Shown one piece after another: positions 53,050 through 64,000 of a DNA stretch of 64,000 nt. The stretch is from Helicoverpa zea (taxonomy: Eukaryota; Arthropoda; Insecta; Lepidoptera; Noctuidae). Under the pieces are notes generated by a model. That model was given only the letters and a program-made list of their open reading frames with translations. It was not told the DNA's origin and did no database searches. The translations under genes and the position numbers were made by a program. The stretch covers positions 15,252,001 to 15,316,000 of the forward strand of contig NC_061482.1 of NCBI RefSeq assembly GCF_022581195.2, read 5' to 3'. Each line of letters opens with the position of its first letter. The first letter of the stretch is position 1.

Positions 53050-56000
53050 GTTTAGCTATAATTTCTCTCAATGGTTATTTGATAATAACTTTATTTCTGA
53101 TACACACTCGAGCTGGAGTTGGCTCATTGAGTATTACAGTAAGTCTTACAATCATCCGCCTAAAGCCACATTCAGAAAACTGGTGCAATTACAGAATGGA
53201 TCACCGCCCATAGACGCTGGTGGATCGAAGCTGGCTACCAACATTCTTTCTGTATACGGCCTTAATCACGGTAAGACCTCCGTAGATAGTAGTTTAAGTA
53301 TCCTAGTAACACAAATACCGGCCTATCTCCTAATCAACCACATATTTACAGCGGACCTCTCTGTCTGTTTGTATGTCACTTAAATCCAAGTTAAATTAGT
53401 ATCTTTGTTAATATACCGACAGATGGTTTCATTAGAAGGTAGGTATGGTAGTACAAAGAAAAACGCTAAATCAAAAATATTCCATAATGTTAGTGGTGTG
53501 TTTACTTGGAATATATCTTCAATTAAGAAAAAATCAGATGAAAGATTTCTTACACGCCTAAAGTGTATAGAAGAGGAGATACAACGTGACATACAAACAC
53601 ACAGTCCTAATACAATGTACAAAACATCCCAACGATTAGACAAAGGATTACACAATATTTTGAAAAAATTCAATTACTTTATTGATTTCATTAAAATCTC
53701 GTCACAAACTTACTAAATACTATTACACCCCGAGTTGATTAGTTGACTTAACTTTTCGTACTAAAAAGGAGAATCGATCACCGAATCTTATTCGATTAGC
53801 GCGGAAGTGAATCACTAGTTGTTTATCACAGATATCATGCTTGCATGCAGGGAGTCACGAGTCACGAGAAAACTGGAAAAGCTTCAGTATTCCATTCGAA
53901 GCGATATACTTATTTACCAACTAACCTAGATAGTTTTCTCTTATCGACTGCATGTGTTCTCAATAGTAAATAAACGATTAGAATGTTTGTACATTTCTCC
54001 GTTTTAGGGAAGTTGTTAGTCAACCCTACAACTGTGTCTTCAGATTGCACGACGGCGACTACTGGGAACAAACACTTTATAAGCGATCATTCCGTTCGGG
54101 GCAGCACAAATGTTACCTACTTACACACACAACTTCAAATGATTCAATTATAAAAATACTATACTATACATGTTGTTCCTTCTGTATATACTCGTGCAAA
54201 ATGAAGACATCACATAACAATTAAGTTTAGGCATTATATATTAATTTAAAAATAAGTTACAGACATCGTTCGTCAACGCGTCTTTACATATACAATACAT
54301 ACCTATGGAAATGAATGTTTATGCATTCTTAAACAAATGCAGCCATGCGTTTATTATCGGGGCGTATGGCCTCAATAGCAGAGAGGAAATTTTAGTTTCA
54401 AACACCATCTCTATTAATCGTAATAAATATTTAAAAATATTGTAGCAGTGACTACAATATAACGTTTATTTTACACATGTACGAGCTACGCTTTTAAAGC
54501 TAAACATAAACAAATTATGTCATATTATTATTTAACAATTAATATACGTCTGTAGATTTATTTGGATAATACAATGGGTTATGAATCTAAAATTGCCGCT
54601 CCTTCTTATAAAATTACGACTGAAAGACACAACCCCACGCTGATCTGGGATTTGCCGCGACCATACAGGATACGGTCGCGGCCAACGCAAACGTATAAAA
54701 CAAAACAAAAATATGCATGTGTGTGTAATGGTGAACAGACAGGGAATAGATTTACATGTAACTATGCTGCACTCTCAACTAATGGATTTATCTACGTATA
54801 TCGATGAGACCTACGCTTAGCAAAAATAGCAATAAAACCGTTAACATCTAGAATTTTAATCGTATCACTATTTCTATTGCATTTTCTGAAAACGAATACA
54901 GATTAGAATACATTTTAAGGCAGGACCTAAGACTATTGCGAATTGACTGTTTCTACAACTGCTTAACAAATATTCTACTATCTATATTGCAAAGGGATTT
55001 GGTGAGTAGGTAATGCCTAAGAACTCAAGTGTAGTAGTGAGGGGGACGGGGGAAACCGATCGGATGCTAAAATGCATTTTTTTCATTGAACTAGCGGACG
55101 GATTGCCGCGTTTGTACACAATGACACTACCTACTATAGTCAACAAAACTAACGCCAGCTTTAAAATTTGGGCTCCAATATTGGCGCCAATGTTGGAAGA
55201 TGGGTGTCTAGCGCTCGCGCTACGCTCACGTGTTGGTACAAATGTTGGCACGAACGTGACGATGAACTATGTGAGTGCAGATCAGCTGTGTACAAGCGCA
55301 CGGTTTATTGTCGGTTGCGATTGGCAGTGTCATGGGAGAGTCGTGTCGCGTGATTGCCAATTAAGGGGTGTCGTGTAAAAACAAAAAAGTCAAATAAATG
55401 TTAGAATTTATTAACTAAAAACTTTACAAAAAAAATTACACTAAACCGCACTGTGTGCGCAAGTCCTATTAAAAGTCTTTAAACAGACTATTTATTTATA
55501 AATAATGACTTTTCCTAGGAAAAAAATACAATAATGTACAAACATTAGTTACAAGTGAACCGAAGTTTTGTAATGTTTATAAATCATATAAAGTAAATGC
55601 AAAGAGATCGTGTTATTGCTATCGTTAGATCTCCTTTGCTGCATGCGTGTTGCGAGAGGACTCAATAGATCCGAGACGTGCACTCATTCCTAGGTATGAA
55701 TGCTTGTCAATCAGTACATCGCGATTGGTCGTCCCGCATCACTAACACGTATTGCACGCAAGTTCGTCATTGCACTAAGTTTAATTGTAACTAATTAGCG
55801 AACCACAACGGAATCACTAGGACTTATTAGTGTTTACATTCAGGCACAGTTGTGTACAGGAAAGCTATGAAATGATGCAGAGTCCATAGTTTTCCATCTA
55901 CAACTGCGCCTGTCACACGTTCATAAATTACAAAGAAAAAAAAAAACAAAATAAACGCTAAGATTGGGCGTTGTATTTTTCAGCTATATCTATATTACAG

Positions 56001-56200
56001 CCTTACATATTTTGTTTAAACTTTTTCTTCTAAAGTATAAATAGATCACCAGCCTTAGATATCAAAAGGTATTGTTTATTTAAAACTAGAATAATTAGTT
56101 AAATGAAGCGAACTTTGCTAGTTGGTTACAAGTTGACAAAAGCCCAACTGCGTTACACAGAGTGATCACGGCAGCTGACAATTATTCCATTGCCTAGATC
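53050..56200. other. Gene-free stretch
   Basis: Open frames at 53048-53716, 54562-54807 and 55013-55378 have no recognisable domain or splice context. About 55150-55330 is locally GC-richer (GGCGCCAATGTTGG, GCTCGCGCTACGCTC) and may be an unrecognised repeat. Confidence 0.4.
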
Positions 56201-56205
56201 TACAG

Positions 56206-56305
56206 GGTGTTACAAAAGTACCCGTAACACCAAGACCGTGGTTATATGGACCGGCCAATGTACAAGCCCTTGCTCAGTGAAATCACAGAGTACTTTTGTA
56301 ACACC
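56206..56305. repeat. 100-bp foldback with 15-bp perfect ends
   Basis: GGTGTTACAAAAGTA (56206-56220) and its reverse complement (56291-56305). Probably a small MITE. Confidence 0.7.
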
Positions 56306-59300
56306 ATGTGCATAAGGACGATAAATATAACAAAAGTAATGGATCAAAGTTATATATGTCGCAGTAAGAGAGATATCGGCTGAGTACAGTTATCCGAAGG
56401 GGCTCAATTACAAAACGATTGGTATGTATTTTAATCAAAGGAAAAGTCACAATCAACGCTAATATTTCTAGGTAAGGAAGTCAAACAACTATTTCGTCCA
56501 TGCCATAAATCGAATGGTACAATTATTGTTACGACTTTATGTACTTTGAAAAGGGTTTTACTTGAAAAAGAACTGGAATGCGCAGCTAGCATCCAGAAGA
56601 TCAGGTTCTACAAGATAGTTCTAGTAGTAAAGAGATTGGGGCATTATCTGTCCTCCTGCGACATTTTAATAAATACATGCATATGTTTATACAATATAGT
56701 GATCACAATTACGCATGGTGTATAATCGCGTTGGATCATGATTATGACAGATTCGACTAACGCTAAACCTTTGTCTACCTCTAGTGAAAGATCACTCGTG
56801 TGAGGCCCAGGCTCACCGACAACAAAAACATCCGTATTTCTTAACACTACTCTTCAGTTCAAAACTTGAACATAATCATTCATAGTAAACAGGCGTTTTA
56901 ACAAAACTGAAGTTCGTTGTCGCTAAACTTGGGCCCAATATGTATAACCGTACGAAATTGTTCACGGCCCTCGGATATAGATCACTTACGAACTTCCACT
57001 TCGCGAATAATACGGACCAATGAACAATAATACATTATTCTAATTTGTTTTATTTATAGCTAATACATATATCACGTTTTCTGATTATAATTAAGGGCTA
57101 TAAGTAATTGCTATTAAACATTTTAAGTCACAATACTTGACGTTTTCAGTGGCGTGTCCTTTTGGGAAATGGTTGTAATATTTACATTGGCTGTAGTTTT
57201 TTTTTTAATTCATACAAAATAAATATGGGTATGAATTTCATAATAAAATTTTAACTCATAGTTCTCAACAGAGAAATATATAAAGTGGGTTAACATTGAT
57301 CAAAGATTTATAATTCAACAAATGATGTAAAAAACCTATAACTTTAAATTGGAGGGGATTTTGGGTCACAGTGCCCACTGGGGCCTAAGTGACCTGGTAT
57401 GAAAATCAACAAAGCAGTAACACTAGCAAAGATGAATAAAAATAATCGTAGAAAAACAACATAACATTTTATCACTAAATCATCTAACTAATAACCACGT
57501 TAAACTATTATACTTTGATGATTACATCGAGGTGTGGAGAGACGGGATGCTACTGAGTCTACGGGAAGATGTGGGAAGACGGTAGGAAGAAAGCCCTAAC
57601 GATTATGTACTAATCAGCTCTAAATAGACCTAACCACATCAAAAATAAGGTATTCAACTGACGAACGTTTTGCAAACAAAACGGAGCGTTGTCACAAAAG
57701 GGCCGAGCTGTCACGATGACAGCTGTCACAATGACAGTTTGTCATTTATAGCCACGACGTCAATAGACGTCTCAACCTCAATAAAGGCTTAACTCACACC
57801 GTGGGACGACCAGTCCTGATAAACGCCAAACGATTTTTCTAGGGATTGTAACCTACTTCAGATATTTTTTGCTTTAAAATTGTCCAGCAATACACTACTA
57901 AAGCAAACATGTTATTTTCTATGTCCATTAGAATTTTCGTCATTGATTTTTTTAATAACTCAAAAAAATATATATGAACATTACAAAACAGGTCCAAATT
58001 TGTATGCGTCTAATAATTTTAGGCCGCGTACACACGCGCTTCTTAGGTATTATATACACAATGATTGGTAATTACTTTACAGGGCAGTTTTTATTGAGGA
58101 TTTACAATTTAGCAGTTACACTCGCGCTAACCGAAATTTTAAGCAACGGCCGAAATGTCATGCTACTTTGCTCAGCAGTTTCACGCGAGTTCTAACAAAC
58201 ACGGAGGAAAAATATCAACATCCGTTTAGCTTAAATATTATACTTATATATTCATGTGAACTAATCCGTACAATAGTAAGTTAACTCTCTAACATAAGGT
58301 TACGACCGCAGTGTATTTTAGTCTTCAAGAAAATATTTCAATGGAGGACAAACTAGGCTACAAACTTGTAAACGATCTTTGTGTTGGGTCTAATATAAAC
58401 TCGACAACATATAAAAATACTTATTAATTTTTACATCCTAGGCAGTCAAAGTGACGGCTCTAATTTAACAACATAAATACCTAATGTACAACAACTTCAA
58501 TACGAAGTCAACTATAGCTATGTATAAACGTAATCAATAAATATCAATCCTAGGCAAAAACCACTGCGAATCGACCCGCAAAATTGTCAAATATCCAAAA
58601 ACTTCAAATACTATCGGAGTTGCTAGCGCTTTTAATGAAATCTATTAAATTGGTTTCAAAGTCACTTGACTCTGTATTGTCAGTCAGTCAGTTCTGTTGT
58701 TTAATTATTCTTGAGAACAAAATAGAAATATCGCGAAGGGCCGGTGACTGCCCTTGGGTGAAGGTCGGTATAGATAGCGAAGACTTGAAGTCATCTGGGA
58801 AGAACAACTACAGAACAAACTTGCGCCCGAGGGGAAGCCCGTCTATGGAGGTTGTACCGCAAATCTTAATTAATTAAACGAAGGTATAAATCAGATACAA
58901 AAAAGAATGCCATGATAAAGAAATACATATAAACCACGTGTCAAAGTAGACATGATACGCATAAAGTATTCCATAGATTTAGTATGTCCTGCTAAATCAG
59001 CTAGATCACTTGATGTGAAAAAAGAATCATGAATAGACCGTATAAAAATACAAAACCCACCACCATTAAACAAAGATCATACTAACTGCTCGGAAACAGT
59101 TAACAAATGTATGTAAAAATATATTTTCTGATCGCTTGTGTTTCACCACTACGCTATGTTAATTAGCAACTATATTTACAAATTATTTTCAAGTTACAAC
59201 AGTTCTATTATCATCATGCAGTAATGTATAATCAGTTAATTACAAGGACATGCATTACTAATCAAACATAGAATTATATAGTGGTGAAACTGATTGACTG

Positions 59301-59376
59301 AACTTTCTATTTGAAAACCATCGACGATGCCTAGCGGGTGATTGATTAAAAATAATCATTACTTCTAAGCGTCTTT
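56306..59376. other. Gene-free stretch; possible 3' UTR or downstream region of the 60441-63471 gene
   Basis: AT-rich unique-looking sequence with no coding exon recognised. The gene at the right ends at 60441 on the minus strand, so part of this could be transcribed, but no poly(A) site could be chosen with confidence. Confidence 0.35.
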
Positions 59377-59574
59377 AAGGTCTCTGCACACAACGGGCGC
59401 GGCGCGGCGGGACGGGACGGCGACGCGACACTGAGCAGTTGTAATGTACTAGATATTACGGAGGCCGCCACACAGAGCCGTCCCGCTCGGCGCGACGCGA
59501 CGCGACGATCTAGTACATTGTGTCGCGTCGCCGTCCCGTCCCGCCGCGCCGCGCCCGCTGTGTGCAAAGACCTT
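59377..59574. mobile_element. GC-rich palindromic MITE
   Basis: AAGGTCTCTGCACACAACGGG...GGCGACGCGACAC on the left pairs with GTGTCGCGTCGCCGTCCCGTC...GTGTGCAAAGACCTT on the right, arms ~55 bp. It contains CGACGCGACG tandem motifs. It stands out sharply from the AT-rich surroundings. Confidence 0.88.
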
Positions 59575-60440
59575 TACTTGGTTTCTACAGTTTTTAAAAC
59601 GTGACTTTGGAGCGTTGGCTTAAAAAATAGGAAACTGAAGACAGCCATCCAAAATATACATAGACCAGCTACGTTATTCATAGACCGTTGAAAAGTAAGA
59701 ATATAAAACTTACCTCCGGTCTTATTTCACTGAAACTACTGCTTTGGATACGTAAAAATTCATAGAAAAATGTTCGTTTCATATACAATAAATTGGAACT
59801 TGACACTGACTAGAAATAGTAAAAAAAATGTTTAACCAAATGTTTGTTGAATATTTCGGAACAATGTAAACGAAAAAATACCTATGTGATAAAAATATAT
59901 CTGAAACCGTTGCACAAGAGATGTTTCAAATCCGGACCAATATATGTACGGTACCTCGAAAAATCCAGAAAAACCTAAGGAATTTGGGAAAAGTACAGAT
60001 AAATTGCTAAAACAACACAAATTTAGACAATTCAATAAAATAACAGTAAACCATCGCTTTGACAAGTAAGACAAATAAATATATCAAATGACATTTATGA
60101 ATCATCGTCTTTTCTTGTGTAATGTAATTTCAAGTGTATTTTTTGTATTTTATAGCCAAACAAAACCAAATTAAATTAACTGGATCATCGAAAACGCTTT
60201 TAGATATTTTTCCCCATTTTGAAACATCTCCTTTGGCGAAGCGCATCAAATGACATTTGTCACTGACAAAACACTATCGAGCGAGATTCGCGGCGCTCGG
60301 CCATATGTGTGTGGTTACCTTAAAAGAAATTTAGCATATTCTACAAAAAAAGTATTAAAACGATGACATTAATATGTTGGATGTTTCCCCGTTGTTTTAA
60401 ACACTGTACAAACTAGGTACTGGGAGAGATGTGTCGTTAC

Positions 60441-63400
60441 TCAGTCAGCGTTCCTGAACTCGGTGACGATGCGACGCTCGAGCGCCTGTAACCCCTCTTC
60501 CAACTCTTGCTATAACAAAAACACAAAATTAAATAAATATATATTAAAAGATTAGAACACGCTACTGCTGTTTATGTGAATATGAATTGGTAAACAAATA
60601 TATTACACTATTTGAATGCGCTATACATATTGTTTCACTAACATTTGAAGTGTGAGAACCATTTACAATAATACTACATTAATCTTAAAAACAATATAAA
60701 ATATACTCACATCATCAATTCCCGTGTATCCGTCCTGGGAGAGGTTTGGGAGTGGTTGAGGGGCCCTCTCTCTTGCGCACAGATCAGTACCAAGCACCAA
60801 TCGCCCAACTGGGTTTGGAGAAGGGACGGGCCCATTGCCAGTCACGGTGACGGCCACAGTGGGAGCCTGATACGGCTCTGGGTTGGGGGCCTGCCCCGGC
60901 ACTATCACTGGGCCCCCGACCGTGAGGGGCCCCAAGCCGTCGACGGGAGAGGAACGACGGGAGCGTATCGGAAGGATAACTCCTTGATGACCGGAGAACG
61001 TCTATTGACAAGTTTAATGGGAATTCTGTTATTAAAATATAATATTCATATTGCTTTATTTGATAAAATAAAAAAAGAGCAAGAAAAATATCAAATAATT
61101 TTAAACCAAAGAAAAAATACATTATCTATAAATCTTTTCAATTTATGTTTCAGATACACGAAAGATTAGGACAATTATGTTACAAGCAATGTATAAAAAA
61201 ATATGAAAATGTTAGTATAAAAAATTCCTATATTTACCTCCGGTAAAGTTTGTGGCTGCGGCAATGCGTTTCTCATGTCGCTAAAAGAGAACATCTGAAA
61301 AATAACAAACATTCCTATAATACTTTATCTTCAAAGAGTTCTTCCGTGTTGAGGATACACGTTATTTTGGTGGGTTCCGGCTGTCACTTAAACATCTTGG
61401 TGGACCAAGATGTTTAAGTACAGTCGCCCCATGAATGGACTTGAAGTCATGAAGAACAAAATGACTAGCGGAAAATCTCTTAAGAAAGTAGCGCGATGAA
61501 ATGCAGGTGGACGAGGAGCGTTACTGTTTCTGCCCTTATACGCTTTTGTACCCGACCGACACCAAAAAATCATTGACAGATATCTCAAAGAAACCGAACG
61601 CCTCGTTAGTTCACCCTGATTGACCGTTTAGGTCATGTCCACCGTACCTATTTGACCTAGCAGGAGGCGCCTGACCCACCTGCATTAAGGCATCTCCGCT
61701 CATCTTTTCTTACTCCGTGCTTGAAGCCGACCCAAACAGATTTGGGTTAAGTCTAGGCACATGATTAGGTCGGATTACTAGAGGTTCTTTTAAATAATTG
61801 GCGTGATTCTGAAATATTTATGTACAAACTTACATCGTCTGGGTTTGGTGCCCACACGGCATCTGGTCTCGGCCCATAGGGATTAGCGTTGACTCTGTAC
61901 TCTGGCAGTAACTCTGCTGCGATGATAGCTGAAATTAAAACGCATTTAAAGTTTGACGCTACATTTATTCACTATTTACAGACATTTAAGTTAGGGACAA
62001 GAATAAATAGTTGGAATGTCACGTATGATAGTATGTATATCAAATAACATCTGCGGCAAGAATGTGAATAGTTAAAAAATCAATCAACAATAAAAACGAT
62101 TTAAAATCTGTGACATCTAAAAGTGCAAAGATTCACTTCAAAGAACAGTAGGTCAAAAAATAGTAGGTTGTATCAAGTAAAGGGCTTACACAGTTGAACC
62201 AACATTCACATACATAAGTGGTAGCAACTAAAAGATATTTGGGGAAAGGCTAGGCAGATGATGACGTAACTTCATAAATAAGTTAAAAGTGAAACTCACG
62301 ATTATACAAGTCCTCCGTAGGAGTCGGCGGCAGCGGCGGTTCTTGGTTGGTGTAAACCGGCCTGTTGTTTTGTACGTAACTACGATAGGGTACTACATCG
62401 GGAATCCGCTGTGTGTACCGGCAGAAATACCGCTCTCCAGTAGACGGTATTACAATCTCACGACTAATCCTAATTGGATGGGTCGGATAGCTGGAACAAA
62501 AATGTTTTGTGATATAAAATCTCAAAAAAAAGTCGTTTTAGGTGTACCGGTCTAGTCGGTGTCTAGTGTGATGATAACTCAAAAAAACTCTTTTTTGTTT
62601 GATAGGGTATTGACAGCAAACCCTTTCCTTTTTACCCATATCATGGGGGAGATTCCAAACAGCAAGTCCACCATTTTAGGGAGGCCGCCATATTGGATTT
62701 CTAATAACGTTTCTTAGTTAATATTGCATTGTCATTAGAACTTAGAACGTATGCAAAATTTAATTATAATCGAAGACCGGGAAGTGGGTCACTAAGATTT
62801 TCTTACATAGTTACATACACACAGGTCGACACATTACATAAGGTGTCAACGCATTTTTTAAATGCGTTTCCGACGACACTAGTTTCAAGTCTGTTGGTAG
62901 GAGGGGCGGGGTTTACACAAACTGCGACAATGTCCTTTGTAAGATAAACAGAAAGAGTGTAAAGTATTAGGTAACTACCGCCCCACCCCGGCTTCTCACA
63001 GGATTATCAGTATTTCTCTACAATTTAATGGATGTTATTATACATGTAAACCTTCCTCTTCAATCACCCTATCTATTAAAATTCCGCATGAAAATCGGTA
63101 GCGTAGTTTTGAAGATTTAAGCGTACAAAGGAATATAGGGACAAAAAAGCAACTTTGTTTTCTATACTAATATTATAGAGAGGAAAACTTTGTGTTTGTT
63201 TGTTTGGTTGTAATGAATAGGCTCAAAAACTACTGGACCGTTTTTTAAAATTATTTCACCATTCGAAAGCTACATTATCCACGCGTAACATAGGCTATAT
63301 TTTGTCTCGGTACGGGCAGTAGTTACCACGGGACGCGGGTAAAAGGCTAGTATACTATACAGTGCAACAGAAAGAGTGTTAAAGTATTTAGTAATAATAC

Positions 63401-63471
63401 TCACCCGTGGTGTCCATTCATATGGTCCGACATTTCTGCTGGTATGTTAATATTAACATTGGTTATCGGCG
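60441..63471 (-). CDS. Unidentified proline-rich protein, last six exons (5' part outside window)
   Basis: Exons in transcript order: 63471-63405, 62490-62300, 61928-61834, 61294-61238, 61001-60711, 60509-60441. Every border has AG/GT and phases agree (enters in phase 1, then 2, 1, 0, 0, 0), ending in TGA at 60443-60441. About 256 residues are visible. Order: ITNVNINIPAEMSDHMNGHH; YPTHPIRISREIVIPSTGER then YFCRYTQRIPDVVPYRSYV; EPPLPPTPTEDLYNP; AELLPEYRVNANPYGPRPDA; MFSFSDMRNALPQPQTLPE; a Pro/Val/Gly-rich stretch (GGPVIVPGQAPNPEPYQ...); and a short helical end QELEEGLQALERRIVTEFRN. No enzyme motif or membrane span. Tyr/Pro-rich motifs (PPLPPTP, EDLYNP) suggest a cytoplasmic tail or scaffold with SH3/WW/SH2-type ligands, but that is inference. 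I do not recognise the family. Confidence 0.82.
61384..61418. repeat. 15-bp perfect hairpin
   Basis: ACTTAAACATCTTGG, a 4-nt loop, then the perfect complement. It lies in an intron of the 60441-63471 gene, within a region that resembles a retroelement fragment (compare 1090-1160 and 32940-33010). Confidence 0.7.
63160..63355 (+). mobile_element. Helitron-like repeat, near full length
   Basis: TATACTAATATTATAGAGAGG...TTTGTTTGTTTGG...ACTACTGGACCG...CGTAACATAGGCTATATTTTG...GGGACGCGGGTAAAAGGCTAGT. Intronic, ending 50 bp left of the exon at 63405. Confidence 0.7.
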
Positions 63472-63914
63472 CTGGAAAACAAAAACAACGTTTATTGCAC
63501 AAATATTTTTTTTTTAACTAGTATACTCGGCAAATTGTTCAAGGTATCGCCATTTTTTAAAAATAGAATAACCTCCAGTATACGGCGAGGGAAAGAGGGA
63601 ACAAGAAAATGAAAAGCTTCTTTCTGCTTAACAGTTTCAAAATAAATATGACCTAATTTAAAATTTAAGTATTACCTACTTCAAGTATTACATATAGAAT
63701 TCTTCGATCAATGAGCTATCTTATACCGAAATAATTTTAGATCACAAACAGGTCAGTGGGTCATCTTAGGGACAGATCAAAGAAACAAAATATGTTTATA
63801 AAAAAGTATCAAGATTCTACATCTTTTAAACACGAAGAGAAAAGGGAGGGTAGGCATTTAGAAGGAAGCCTCATTAATCACTACAATGATGCACAAGCAA
63901 ACTGGAATCAATCC

Positions 63915-64000
63915 TATACTACTAACATTATAAATGTAAATATCTTACTAATACCATAAATGTGAAAGTTGTGAGAATGTATTCATGTATGTGCGTTATT
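63915..64000 (+). mobile_element. Start of another CTATACTACTAACATTATAAA-type repeat, cut by the window end
   Basis: TCCTATACTACTAACATTATAAATG, later AATGTGAAAGTTGTGAGAATG, as at the start of the 20265 copy. Confidence 0.5.

Noticed and set aside
53048..53716. Several overlapping 90-110-codon frames on both strands
   Set aside because: No recognisable motif, no conserved pattern and no splice junctions; typical chance frames.
55013..55378. 121-codon plus-strand frame with a mirrored minus-strand frame
   Set aside because: Locally GC-richer sequence that may be a repeat; neither translation shows a known domain.

Overview
The window looks like nuclear DNA of a moth, probably noctuoid. It is AT-rich, its genes have small exons with GT-AG introns, and it is packed with insect repeats: tRNA-headed SINEs of the type common in noctuids, short Helitron-like copies ending in CTAGT, Harbinger, hAT and Tc1/mariner-type elements, and many foldback MITEs. 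Nothing bacterial or viral is visible. Assignments rest on reading the translations, splice sites, target-site duplications (TSDs) and inverted repeats by eye; no database search was run.

Three host genes are supported, all on the minus strand. (1) 777-4908 is a COQ8/ADCK3-type atypical kinase gene. Six coding exons cover the N-terminus to the catalytic QTDPNW motif, and its 3' exons lie beyond the left edge. (2) 13838-28215 is a Sidestep-family cell-surface receptor. Fourteen exons splice in frame to exactly 653 codons with signal peptide, Ig domains, FnIII-like region, one membrane span and a short tail ending YYV. One Ig domain expected between the third and the last appears to be missing. 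(3) 60441-63471 holds the last six exons of a proline-rich protein I do not recognise; it continues past the right edge.

The rest is intron, intergenic DNA and mobile elements. 1-377 is a foldback. A hAT with perfect 8-bp TSDs (2663-3953) sits in a COQ8 intron. 6784-7888 is a TTAA-flanked mini-element keeping only the first exons of a SWIM/YqaJ-type gene and a THAP gene, pointing at each other. 8438-11094 is a head-to-tail array of three Harbinger elements. 26499-27533 is a second hAT. 30381-30560 is a non-LTR 3' end with a 13-bp TSD. 33653-34511 and 39583-41746 are two elements of one Tc1/mariner-like group; the second is structurally complete, with a two-exon transposase whose last two catalytic residues are 82 residues apart. 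43089-44400 is a 1.3-kb element studded with a CATTGCCGTGG motif. 45410-45960 is a ~120-bp tandem repeat. 47921-49576 is a large foldback with 200-bp arms and a nested MITE. About 49720-50957 is a decayed retrotransposon. 51948-52346 is a deleted Tc1.

The genes show no functional linkage (ubiquinone biosynthesis, axon-guidance-type surface protein, unknown protein). The best candidates for something little described are the DD82E element with its non-autonomous relative, the THAP/YqaJ pair, and the motif-studded 43-44 kb element.
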